Under the pieces are notes generated by a model. It ran no database searches and had not been told where the DNA came from. It saw only the letters and a list, made by a program, of their open reading frames with translations. A DNA stretch of 64,000 nt from Lachnospiraceae bacterium XBD2001 (lineage in GTDB: Bacteria; Bacillota; Clostridia; Lachnospirales; Lachnospiraceae): the NCBI GenBank assembly GCA_900116395.1, contig FPAN01000008.1:108679-172678 (forward strand). The letters run 5' to 3'. The position numbers and the translations under genes are program-made. This document shows positions 34,201 to 41,043 of the stretch, one piece after another. Position 1 is the first letter of the stretch. The number at the start of each line of letters is the position of its first letter.

Positions 34201-34420
34201 CCTCTATGCCCACTGCACCCAAATTTCTTTGAATAAGTTGTTGCGTCTCATCACTATTAAGATCTTTCTTTATCTTAAAATAGTCTTCTCTTCTTTTCTC
34301 AATCTCATGTAACTGTTTTGGACTCAAAGAAGATAATGTTGCAATTCCATCACCTGACTTTTGAGCAGCAGCAACTGTTTTTCTTGCAAGAAACTGCTTA
34401 GCATTTGAAATTATCCCCAT
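31247..34420 (-). CDS. HerA/FtsK-type ATPase with a long N-terminal region
   Basis: The 1057-residue protein starts after AAAAAGGAGGATTAATA. Residues 1-540 include a Gly/Ser-rich stretch (about 300-355, NLGGNIGGNI to YGINFGVSF) of amyloid- or membrane-insertion-like composition. The motor domain follows: Walker A GSTGTGKTTTT near 555, Walker B ITVLEEAHNLL near 783 and a sensor/arginine-finger segment near 820-850. HerA/VirB4/TraG-like motors pump DNA or protein. It is not the DptH family: it lacks that length and context. Its 3' end overlaps the nuclease toxin start, so the two are made together. Either a toxin-export or DNA-translocation role is possible. Confidence 0.85.
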   Translation of the reverse strand: MGIISNAKQFLARKTVAAAQKSGDGIATLSSLSPKQLHEIEKRREDYFKIKKDLNSDETQQLIQRNLGAVGIEVYQAYLDSLREIYTPLLSVSDDFDSDNRIRFFDVTKWVVDDEEQSLDKLVNVYQVLSEEDCNIALIYHRTVDDCRITIGVVNTNERESDPAIADKYYSRMLAAIKGNFPGAEIQSQDNMGNDYGVGIPTVLENIVSERDDNKSKSVAVVSNIASEKSEDFISQSMEKLLDGIVPTSPDQEYIMILLAKPMRNQLETKNRLYDLYSALAPYESWRISSGVSENSTEGSSFNLGGNIGGNISKSSGVNAGLSVPTPAGIAGVGASQGHSYGINFGVSFARSSNVSVTLGKHEELSQTYTNHGVKHTLEIIEDQIKRIEESSALGMWEFASYIISDSPVIANNVAHMYLALTQGEKSYLSKAAINFWDGEVAVDSAKTILLSVQNLQHPVFGLKTSLEDEWLMYPSLVTPTTLLSGKELAKSLNFPRKSVAGLPVIECASFGRDVQRFSDKSQTSPITIGSVYHMYNDEKKSVVLDADSFTSHVFVTGSTGTGKTTTTLQLLSKIISADKTRKFLVIEPVKGEYKTKIGGKCKVYGTNPTITDDLLKLNPFWFPENIHVLEHIDRLIEILNACWPMYAAMPAVLKDAVERAYVNVGWNLSGGRYIDEFPTFYDLLDTLPEVLEDSMYSKDTKSDYAGALITRVKTLTNGLNKSLFCDKVGINEQDLFENNVIVDISRIGSPETKSLIMGILMLKLQEYWINKDEFNNSLKHITVLEEAHNLLRKTSTVQSQENSNIQGKAVEMLTNAIAEMRAYGEGFVIADQAPGLLDEAVIRNTNTKIILRLPDKDDREIVGASCSLNDNQIDEIGKLPDYTAVVYQNDWVEAVLCHFENFTEGCPYVKQKNNDSDVNLFAVERYLHYLFSEGEKIELTKEDRVLSLEWVDTLQAGIITKRELRKALAEGAKNRGILAYNLFRGKVLSHILEDTFDEQAGVTAVKKRIQSQFDIADNHLVDEICRLIIIQICDLKKDGTIVERYREIAEGGGFNW

Positions 34421-34435
34421 TATTAATCCTCCTTT

Positions 34436-34537
34436 TTACATATCCATCTTTCGCCTAACAAATGTAATCAGTACAGCAATTATGAATACAACGCCGAGTC
34501 CAATACATATATTTTCTACATTCCAGTATTTATTCAT
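34436..34537 (-). CDS. 33-residue single-pass membrane peptide, copy 1
   Basis: ATG at 34537 follows AGGAG by six bases. The peptide starts MNKYWNVENICIGLG, has a hydrophobic span at about 11-27 and a basic end (RRKMDM). Its first nine residues match the neighbouring 33-residue peptide except Glu for Lys, so the two are paralogues of identical length in tandem. It stands between the second peptide and the HerA gene, 15 bp before the latter's start. Too short for ordinary gene calling; the paired conservation is the evidence that it is real. Confidence 0.75.
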   Translation of the reverse strand: MNKYWNVENICIGLGVVFIIAVLITFVRRKMDM

Positions 34538-34547
34538 AGTTAGTCTC

Positions 34548-34649
34548 CTATTGCGCACCACAACTTTTAGCAAGAACTGCAATAATGACAAGCAAAAGTA
34601 TGACACATATTCCAATAAATATATTTTTTACATTCCAATACTTATTCAT
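34548..34649 (-). CDS. 33-residue single-pass membrane peptide, copy 2
   Basis: ATG at 34649 follows GGAG by seven bases. The peptide starts MNKYWNVKNIFIGIC, spans the membrane at about 10-27 (IFIGICVILLLVIIAVL) and ends AKSCGAQ. It shares the MNKYWNV(E/K)NI start with copy 1; the hydrophobic parts have diverged. It lies 18 bp after the first GTPase gene. One may be a heterodimer partner of the other, or both may tether the GTPases or the HerA motor to the membrane; these are inferences. Confidence 0.75.
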   Translation of the reverse strand: MNKYWNVKNIFIGICVILLLVIIAVLAKSCGAQ

Positions 34650-34667
34650 CTCTAAACTCCTTACAAA

Positions 34668-35867
34668 TTATTTTCTCTTCTGATTGCTCATAACTTCTTT
34701 CATGGTTTCTCTCACTGAATCAACAAGAACAACTGCTTTGGTCTTAATATTCTCTAATTTCTCTACTCGAATTCTTTCCCAATATTTTTCTACTGATTCC
34801 AAGAATATATATCCGTAGAGAATAATCATTCGTGATACTCTCATTTTTGTTGGCAACTTGTCATGCTTATCTTCAAATTCGCCATTTGTATTCCTTTGAA
34901 AAATCTTATCAACGTTAGTATCAAATTTTTTACTTATGGGATTTAACAATCCCTGAAATGCATTCTCAGGACTTAATCCTCCCAGTTCTGTCATTATTTT
35001 TTCAAGAGACTCCTCTTCTATCTCTGTATTATATATTTTTGTAATATCTCTAAATAAATCTTTGATATGTGCATCTGAAGTCAATATATTTACTAATGGG
35101 ACATTATCCCAATTAATTATCTTATTCTTGCTCCAATAATTGCCCTCAACTCTATCAACATATTTCCATATGAGTTTTTCACACTCATCATGTTTTAATG
35201 ATTGACTTACATTTTGAGCCGCAATAAATCCGCTCTGCACATATTCAGGAAGTTGATCCATTGTTAAGTTCACCAATTCTTCCAAACCAAATGGAGGCTT
35301 TTTGGCAATTGTATCCTCATCAATCTCAACCTCATATTCTTGTGCTAACACTTTTACAATAGAGATTTTATCTAATCCCATTTCATCGTTTATCTTATTA
35401 ATTATTTCCTCAAATTCTGCTATTTTCTTCTTTGCACCATAGCACTGAGTTAATACAATAGTAAAAGGTACACCAATAGAATAGAGTTCTTTAATAAACT
35501 TAAGTTCAGCTCCCTCATATCGGTTACTGCCGGAATTAATGCAATACCAAATCGCATGAATCTGGTCTAATTCATCGCCAGACTCAGACTTTGACGCAAT
35601 CGTTCTTTTTATTTCTTCTATAGACTGTCGTGTTTTTTCCGAATCTAACTCTAACCCAACTGTATCCCATATATGAATTGGAATTGTTTCATGTCTATAC
35701 TCATCTATATGTTCTGTTACCGGTCTTCCTGTACCTGTTACCGCAACTTCTTCACCAAAAATTGCATTCAGAAGTGTACTCTTCCCAGTTCCTGTTTTAC
35801 CAGCAACCATTATATTGGCTGTCTTCAAATCAGAATGTTGCATTTCTTCATTAATGTTCTCAGACAT
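34668..35867 (-). CDS. P-loop GTPase A of the WYL-GTPase-HerA operon
   Basis: The 399-residue protein has G1 GKTGTGKST (23-31), G2 Thr around 51, G3 DTVGLE (68-73) and G4-like LTQC (139-142). The signature WYCINSGSNRYE between G3 and G4 is shared with the other two GTPases here. The C-terminal half is soluble and helical. It resembles Era/YfjP-like septation GTPases of mobile islands rather than dynamins. The ribosome binding site GAGGAGGAATCGAT is strong. It is the last of three tandem GTPase genes. Confidence 0.88.
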   Translation of the reverse strand: MSENINEEMQHSDLKTANIMVAGKTGTGKSTLLNAIFGEEVAVTGTGRPVTEHIDEYRHETIPIHIWDTVGLELDSEKTRQSIEEIKRTIASKSESGDELDQIHAIWYCINSGSNRYEGAELKFIKELYSIGVPFTIVLTQCYGAKKKIAEFEEIINKINDEMGLDKISIVKVLAQEYEVEIDEDTIAKKPPFGLEELVNLTMDQLPEYVQSGFIAAQNVSQSLKHDECEKLIWKYVDRVEGNYWSKNKIINWDNVPLVNILTSDAHIKDLFRDITKIYNTEIEEESLEKIMTELGGLSPENAFQGLLNPISKKFDTNVDKIFQRNTNGEFEDKHDKLPTKMRVSRMIILYGYIFLESVEKYWERIRVEKLENIKTKAVVLVDSVRETMKEVMSNQKRK

Positions 35868-35885
35868 ATCGATTCCTCCTCAAAA

Positions 35886-36914
35886 TCAAAGATTCTCCAA
35901 TTGCTTTCTCATCTTTTCCTTTAGATATTTTTTATTTTTAAGTTCAGCAGCTGTTGAAGTTCGTAATACCTCTACCAATGCTTTTAGATAGTCTTCTCCT
36001 ACAGTTTCAACATATGACTCTGCAGCAAATTTACTAATTAACGGTATTGCCATCAGCGGTGTTGCTAAAACTCCCAAAACGACATCGGTAAATATTTCAT
36101 CTGCAAAATCTCTATCCTTTGACAGTCCTGCTAATGAATTTAATTCGCTTACCATTTGAATACATTTTCGATGCACGTATGGTATACAGCCTAAAGGAAT
36201 CCAAGCAGCTTTACCTACCTTCTCAGAATAATAATTAATTACTCCTTTTCCTCTTGTCTGCAGTAAATTCACCTTGGTTTCAGAAGCAACAGTCAATGAA
36301 TCGATAACAGATTCCATTATCTTGAAACGGTATAAATAATAATTACCAATACTTTCTGATATTAATTCATCTAGTCCATATGCACTAATTGTAATCTCAT
36401 CATCCAAAGCATAATCTGCCGCCATGATTCTATGTATTGGTATATCTGGCATCTTATCCTTAATTTCATTAGCCAAATCGCTATTTTTCTTTGAAATACA
36501 CTGTGTCAAAACAATTACAAAAGGGATTTCATACTCAATAGAAAGCTCTTTTATTAGTTCTGATTCATATTCCTCAAAACGATTAGTGCGTTCATTTATA
36601 CAAAACCAAACAATATTTACATCATCAGCAGTAGAATTCTTTTTTGCTGCTTTTATATGTTCTTTTATTTTACGAAGAGTGTCCTTTGTTAGCTTACTAT
36701 CTACTTCTAGCCCAACAGTATCATATAAAAGGAAATCTTCTTCTTTAATTCCTTTACTGGTGTTAATAGTTTTATGGCATTCATAAACTTTATTTTCACG
36801 AGTAACTGCCGCTCCATCTCCAGCCTCAGCTTTTTCTTCACCAAGAATTGAATTGACTATAGTACTCTTACCGACACCAGTTTTCCCCATAATTACAATT
36901 CTTACATTTGCCAT
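35886..36914 (-). CDS. P-loop GTPase B with a DUF697-like C-terminal membrane-associated region
   Basis: The 342-residue protein has G1 GKTGVGKST (10-18), G3 DTVGLE (65-70), the shared WFCINERTNRFE, and G4-like LTQC (136-139). After residue 225 a moderately hydrophobic region (WIPLGCIPYVHRKCIQMV... VVLGVLATPLMAIPLISKF) resembles DUF697, which attaches GTPases of this type to membranes. It lies between the other two GTPase genes with 2-bp and 18-bp gaps. Confidence 0.87.
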   Translation of the reverse strand: MANVRIVIMGKTGVGKSTIVNSILGEEKAEAGDGAAVTRENKVYECHKTINTSKGIKEEDFLLYDTVGLEVDSKLTKDTLRKIKEHIKAAKKNSTADDVNIVWFCINERTNRFEEYESELIKELSIEYEIPFVIVLTQCISKKNSDLANEIKDKMPDIPIHRIMAADYALDDEITISAYGLDELISESIGNYYLYRFKIMESVIDSLTVASETKVNLLQTRGKGVINYYSEKVGKAAWIPLGCIPYVHRKCIQMVSELNSLAGLSKDRDFADEIFTDVVLGVLATPLMAIPLISKFAAESYVETVGEDYLKALVEVLRTSTAAELKNKKYLKEKMRKQLENL

Positions 36915-36916
36915 AT

Positions 36917-37750
36917 CTATTTACCTTCAAAAATATATGAAGCCAATTTATCTAACCCAAATGGTTTAAGTACAACCATTTTTCCATTGTTTTCTATATC
37001 TGTTTCAAATTCCTGTGCTAGAACTGGAACAACCTTTATTCCATTTGCAATTTTTTCTATCTCATCGACAAATGAACTTATCTTCTTTTTATCATTGCAT
37101 TGAGTTACCACTATCATCCCTGCTAGTGCAGGAAAAGAAAATATTAAATCCTGTATAAACGCTTTTTCAGATTCTTCCATCCTACTTGTCGAAGAATTAA
37201 TGCAATATACAATCATACCTGACGTTTTTTCAACAAGCCTACAAATAGTTTTGTGCGCGTTTGCAATATTTTCCTTACCAAAGTCTATACCTTTTATCTC
37301 GTACCATTCGGTATTGTTTTCATCAGAATATTTGTAATACTCTTCAAACTCCTCCTTCTTATACTTTGTTTTTTGGAGATTCTCCATTGCTTCTATTAAA
37401 ACCGTTTTTCCAGATCCAAGCTTACCCGCCACGATAATTTTTGTTGCCCCTAGAACACAAGTAACATTTCTTTCTGAAAGAAGACTTTTTACATATCCTT
37501 CAAATAATTTATAATCTTTTTCTTCACCTTCAAAAATTATATCTAGACCCTTATCCTTTCGGTTGTATACCTCATCAATTTTCTTTACAATTTCACTACC
37601 TTTTTCTTCAAGCGAAGCTTCCTTGTAACTACTTCTAGATAATGGCGAGCTATCTGACAATGTACACCATTCTCCTATTTCGTTTTTAAAATAGTATGAG
37701 ATATTATTTGAAATAGGATTACATACAATCCTTAATGCATTTCTTTTCAT
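36917..37750 (-). CDS. GTPase-like protein C with degenerate G3
   Basis: The 277-residue protein keeps G1 GKLGSGKT (109-116), the shared VYCINSSTSRME and the G4-like TQC (216-218), but the G3 DTVG is replaced by EIKGID (151-156), so Mg/GTP switching is doubtful. An extra 100-residue N-terminal domain (1-100) precedes the P-loop. The C-terminus KPFGLDKLASYI matches the end of the G-domain in A and B (KPPFGLEEL, AYGLDEL). It is first of the three and may be a pseudo-GTPase scaffold. ACGGAGGATGAGTTTAA precedes its ATG. Confidence 0.8.
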   Translation of the reverse strand: MKRNALRIVCNPISNNISYYFKNEIGEWCTLSDSSPLSRSSYKEASLEEKGSEIVKKIDEVYNRKDKGLDIIFEGEEKDYKLFEGYVKSLLSERNVTCVLGATKIIVAGKLGSGKTVLIEAMENLQKTKYKKEEFEEYYKYSDENNTEWYEIKGIDFGKENIANAHKTICRLVEKTSGMIVYCINSSTSRMEESEKAFIQDLIFSFPALAGMIVVTQCNDKKKISSFVDEIEKIANGIKVVPVLAQEFETDIENNGKMVVLKPFGLDKLASYIFEGK

Positions 37751-37824
37751 TTAAACTCATCCTCCGTTAATGCATTTAATATTATTTTCTTTAGGCCATG
37801 AAAGACTTATGCATTGACTCCAAT

Positions 37825-38781
37825 TTAACATATAGTCACATTTTCGCCTTGACTTCTAAACCACATATCAATACCATCACCATAAACCTCCGCAATTATC
37901 TCATAAACGTCTCTACCTAGGTTATCATCATATTTTTTACTCTTTATTTCCGCAGTTGGTAAACGATCAAGCACTGCCTCAACAGAATATCCCCTATATT
38001 CAAAATGTACCCTTCTAAGCTTTCCTGGAAACATAAACTGCACACGCTTTTTAAATTCCCCCTCTTCGAAGCGATTGGCATATGGACTACAAAATTTTTC
38101 ATCAAGGATCTTGTAATCTTTCAGTCTATCTATCCTATAAATAGTAGGATTAGCATCATTGATGATATTAAAATTACTTTTTACCTCTTCATCATCAATA
38201 AATGCTGCTAAATAAAAATAGTAATCAGAAAACATAATTGCAACTGGTTTTATCTTTCTTATATGACCATGTTTCCCTTGTATACCTTTATAAGTAATCT
38301 CAATGTACTGATGATTATTTATAGCCTTGCCAATGTCCCACATTTTATCTATAAATACAGTCTTATGATGTGGCTCTATATAATGGAACTCTTCATTTCT
38401 AATTAAGTTTTTGACTAGAGATTGGTTTTCTTTTGGAACACAGCTATCAACCATTTTTTCAAGCATTTGTTCCATTTCCGGCTTTGTAAAAGCGCGACTC
38501 TCTAAAAGAATTTTGCAAATAGCTAATACTTCTGGATTAGTGAATTTCTGCTTATATATTTCTTCCAAACGATATCCGCCAATTTTTCTGTCGTACACAA
38601 TGGTATTTATACAACCATCTTCAGGGCCGGTAATATCCAAATAACTTCGAATATCACTAATATCTCTAGCAATACTGCGTTCATCCACACCAAACTCCTT
38701 TGCGGATGACGATTTATATACGACCCCACCATTAATCAACTTAGAGTAAAGTCTTAGTACTCGCTCAACTTTATCTACCAT
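37825..38781 (-). CDS. WYL-domain transcriptional regulator
   Basis: The ATG at 38781 follows AAAGAGGTAAAA; 318 residues. An N-terminal winged helix (KVERVLRLYSKLINGG...SIARDISDIRSYL, about 4-50) is followed by a WYL domain (about 140-215: HIRKIKPVAIMFSDYYFYLAAF) and a C-terminal WCX-like region. WYL regulators such as BrxR and CapW control phage defence operons and may sense nucleic acids. The gene heads the three-GTPase/HerA/nuclease operon with a 75-bp gap to GTPase C. Probable autoregulator. Confidence 0.93.
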   Translation of the reverse strand: MVDKVERVLRLYSKLINGGVVYKSSSAKEFGVDERSIARDISDIRSYLDITGPEDGCINTIVYDRKIGGYRLEEIYKQKFTNPEVLAICKILLESRAFTKPEMEQMLEKMVDSCVPKENQSLVKNLIRNEEFHYIEPHHKTVFIDKMWDIGKAINNHQYIEITYKGIQGKHGHIRKIKPVAIMFSDYYFYLAAFIDDEEVKSNFNIINDANPTIYRIDRLKDYKILDEKFCSPYANRFEEGEFKKRVQFMFPGKLRRVHFEYRGYSVEAVLDRLPTAEIKSKKYDDNLGRDVYEIIAEVYGDGIDMWFRSQGENVTIC

Positions 38782-38796
38782 TTTTACCTCTTTAAT

Positions 38797-38822
38797 AAAA
38801 AAAGCTATAGGATTCCTATAGC
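38797..38822 (-). terminator. Hairpin with T-run in the WYL leader
   Basis: GCTATAGGA and TCCTATAGC pair around one base (38804-38822) and are followed by seven T's on the minus strand, 16 bp before the WYL start codon. It either terminates transcription of the 39011-39361 gene or attenuates the WYL operon, because the nearest -10 box lies upstream of it. Confidence 0.75.
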
Positions 38823-38890
38823 GAACACCAAACCACACTCGTCATTAGGCTTCCGTAGTCATAACTATATTCCCCAATACCTTCCCATAA

Positions 38891-38896
38891 ATTATA
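38891..38896 (-). promoter_or_regulatory. -10 box of a probable WYL-operon promoter
   Basis: TATAAT within AGTATAATTTATGGG on the minus strand, about 110 bp before the WYL ATG. No good -35 is seen at 17 bp, which fits an activator-dependent or repressed promoter. The leader would contain the terminator-like hairpin at 38804-38822. Confidence 0.45.
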
Positions 38897-39010
38897 CTAT
38901 ATCAATGACACTTTTTTCACATTTTTACATACAACTTACAAAAACTTGCAAAAAAGTTCCAAGTTGGTTTTAATATTCTCACAAAAAGTCTGTTCATGTC
39001 TAATTTTCTA

Positions 39011-39361
39011 TCAATTCCAATCATCCTGTACATCATTTTCATCGTCTTCAAATGATTTCGCTCTAATCTTTAGTGTTGGTATTCTATGTTGTAGTCGATA
39101 GTATTTCGTTATGTAATCGCTAATATTGAACCCGTTTAGAATATTTAAAGCTTCGACCTCAAGTAAACCATAGATTTGCTGAAGTTCTTCACACAGCCTT
39201 CTCATAGCACCTACATTGTTTGGATTTCCAATCGCCAACGCCTTTTTCCTATACTCCTCAATCACCTCTTTATCTATCCACAAATAGCCAGCGTCTTCAT
39301 GTTCTCTTGCTATTTTTTCAACTCTTTTTAGGGCTTTCTCCTCATATGATTCTCTTGCCAT
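39011..39361 (-). CDS. Hypothetical 116-residue helical protein
   Basis: It starts MARESYEEKALKRVEKIAREHEDAGYLWIDKEV and ends with an acidic, Asp-rich tail (EDDENDVQDDW). Composition is helical and highly charged, with no recognised family or membrane segment. GGAG lies upstream of the ATG at 14 bases. It reads towards the WYL operon and could be co-transcribed if the hairpin at 38804-38822 is read through. Confidence 0.65.
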   Translation of the reverse strand: MARESYEEKALKRVEKIAREHEDAGYLWIDKEVIEEYRKKALAIGNPNNVGAMRRLCEELQQIYGLLEVEALNILNGFNISDYITKYYRLQHRIPTLKIRAKSFEDDENDVQDDWN

Positions 39362-39504
39362 TTTTGCTGATACACTCCTATAGAATAACCTAAATGTTTC
39401 TTGTTCTGACTTGAAGATACCAAATGAAAATGACAGATTTTGACATTGTATGATTTTTTATAGAAATTTATTTGTCAGCATGTATGCGTACAATTTACTA
39501 CATT

Positions 39505-39563
39505 AAAACACACCTCTTGATCCAATAAGTTAATCATATTTACAACTCAAAGAGGTGTGTTTT
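39505..39563. terminator. 14-bp inverted repeat at the end of the conjugation remnant
   Basis: AAAACACACCTCTT (39505-39518) and AAGAGGTGTGTTTT (39550-39563) are exact inverted copies with a 31-bp spacer. The right arm covers the stop codon of the coupling-protein remnant. It may be that gene's terminator; the long loop also fits a recombination or binding site. Confidence 0.5.
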
Positions 39564-39853
39564 CAATTTTCTATATTTTCACCACATCGAACATTTCTCC
39601 ACTTTTCACCTTTAGCCCCCTCATGCACAAACTGTTGGATATCCAACTTGTTTCTGTCATCATACTCGCCCGTCTCCTTATAAAGTGGATGACGGCTGAC
39701 ATCATATTTGTCCGACAAAAATGGACGTACACCTCGAAGCTGCAGGATGCACTTGTCGCCATCCATGACTGCGATTTCATCCACGGTCATGAGATCCTTG
39801 CCACTCTTCTGATAGTTCATGGAGTAGGACGGATTGCTGCCCCTGCTTTCGCC
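39563..39853 (-). pseudogene. C-terminal remnant of a VirD4/TraG-type conjugation coupling protein
   Basis: The reading frame GESRGSNPSYSMNYQKSGKD, then LMTVDEIAVMDGDKCILQLRG and RPFLSDKYD, is the C-terminal end of the type IV coupling proteins of Firmicute conjugative elements. Only about the last 97 codons remain; an in-frame stop lies a few codons upstream and no ATPase domain is present. It lies at the right edge of the accessory region, 72 bp before the first chromosomal-type REP element. It is good evidence that a conjugative element once occupied this place. Confidence 0.8.
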
Positions 39854-39924
39854 GGTGTTATACAGTATAGAATTAGCAGGAAATAATTATGTTAGATTTC
39901 CAACAGAATTTTTAAGAAAAGAAA

Positions 39925-40000
39925 AGTCCCCGAGATAGGGTTAGTGAATCATTGTTTTCCATTCCGTACAATGAATCAGGAACCCCGTCCCGGGGAGTCA
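39925..40000. repeat. REP-like palindromic element, copy E
   Basis: Right arm CCCCGTCCCGGGGAGTCA is intact; the left arm has decayed (AGTCCCCGAGATAGGGTT). The inner TTGTTTTCCATTCCGTACAA and the right arm are identical to the half element at 41044-41094. First copy to the right of the 37.6-kb gap without these repeats. Confidence 0.85.
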
Positions 40001-40155
40001 CTTAAAACCAACATGACATAATTAAAAAACCAACCGAAATAATTCGTGTCACATTCACCATATAATCTTGCATAATATTGGATATTATTTCACAACGTTA
40101 TTTCTTCTCATTGTGCTAGGATGTAATTACAACAAATCTATATAAGGGGGTTATT

Positions 40156-40989
40156 ATGAACGTAAAGAACTTTGAAAACGAAGGAAGAAAGTTTGCTGTC
40201 AATAAGGGTAACTTCCACGTATTGGAATACTTGGTTGACTCCAGCGTTTCTCCTTCAAATGCTGCAACCGAATACTTCATGAGTAAGATGGGTGTTCATC
40301 GCCGACAAGTAGCCATCGAGCTAAACGGCAATAATTCAGCTATTATACAGGCTGGTGCCATGCAGTGGATGGCTGGTGATATTCAAGCCACATCCGGAGT
40401 AAAAGGTGTTGGAGATTTACTTGGAAAAGTAGTAAAAAGCGCTGTTACCAAGGAATCTGCTGTCAAACCAGAATATACTGGTAACGGTTGGCTTGTATTA
40501 GAGCCTACCTACAAGTACATCTTATTGGTTGATGTTGGCGAATGGGGTTCTGGTATCACAATTGAGGACGGCATGTTTTATGCATGTTCCGGTACCGTTA
40601 AGAATAGTGTTGTTGCCAGAAAGAATCTTTCTTCTGCAGCACTTGGAGGCGAAGGTATCTTTAACTTGAGCCTCTCTGGTACAGGAATTGCTGCACTAGA
40701 AAGCAACGTTCCTTATGAAGAGTTAATTGAAGTAGAGCTTAACAATGACACCTTGAAGATTGATGGCAACCTCGCTGTTTGTTGGTCTTCCAACTTAGAC
40801 TTTACCGTTGAACGTACTACAAAGACCCTCGTTGGATCTGCTGTCAGCGGGGAAGGTCTTGTAAATGTTTACCGCGGAACCGGCCGAGTTCTTATGAGCC
40901 CTGTAGCTCCAACTAGTTCACTAGTTGCTTCAACAAATACAATTGCAGCTAAAGCTGCTGCTATTACAAGTAATACTTTTGGAAAATAG
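40156..40989 (+). CDS. AIM24 family protein
   Basis: The 277-residue protein is the first real plus-strand gene. It starts after AAGGGGGTTATT. Segments FHVLEYLVDSS, AMQWMAGDIQATSGVKG, GWLVLEPTYKYILLVDV, GSGITIEDGMFYACS and GEGIFNLSLSGTGIAAL follow the AIM24 beta-sandwich repeat pattern. Bacterial members are cytoplasmic and of unknown role, often linked to stress. It is flanked by a full REP copy before and a half copy after, and ended by a strong hairpin. Confidence 0.88.
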   Translation: MNVKNFENEGRKFAVNKGNFHVLEYLVDSSVSPSNAATEYFMSKMGVHRRQVAIELNGNNSAIIQAGAMQWMAGDIQATSGVKGVGDLLGKVVKSAVTKESAVKPEYTGNGWLVLEPTYKYILLVDVGEWGSGITIEDGMFYACSGTVKNSVVARKNLSSAALGGEGIFNLSLSGTGIAALESNVPYEELIEVELNNDTLKIDGNLAVCWSSNLDFTVERTTKTLVGSAVSGEGLVNVYRGTGRVLMSPVAPTSSLVASTNTIAAKAAAITSNTFGK

Positions 40990-40992
40990 TTT

Positions 40993-41025
40993 AAAGAGGA
41001 AGTATGTGTCACATGCTTCCTCTTT
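40993..41025 (+). terminator. Terminator of the AIM24 gene
   Basis: AAAGAGGAAG...CTTCCTCTTT with an inner ATGTG/CACAT stem, 3 bp after the stop codon. Confidence 0.8.
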
Positions 41026-41043
41026 ACATAATAACCTTTATTT

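Noticed and set aside
31247..34420. Second copy of DptH or a type IV secretion VirB4
   Set aside because: It differs in length and N-terminal region from DptH and no other type IV secretion genes (VirB1, B6, B8) are nearby.
34668..37750. Dynamin-like antiphage GTPases
   Set aside because: The G domains are small with TQC as G4 and no dynamin stalk or GED region can be seen.
2255..39890. Prophage
   Set aside because: No integrase, terminase, portal, capsid or lysis genes can be recognised in the region.
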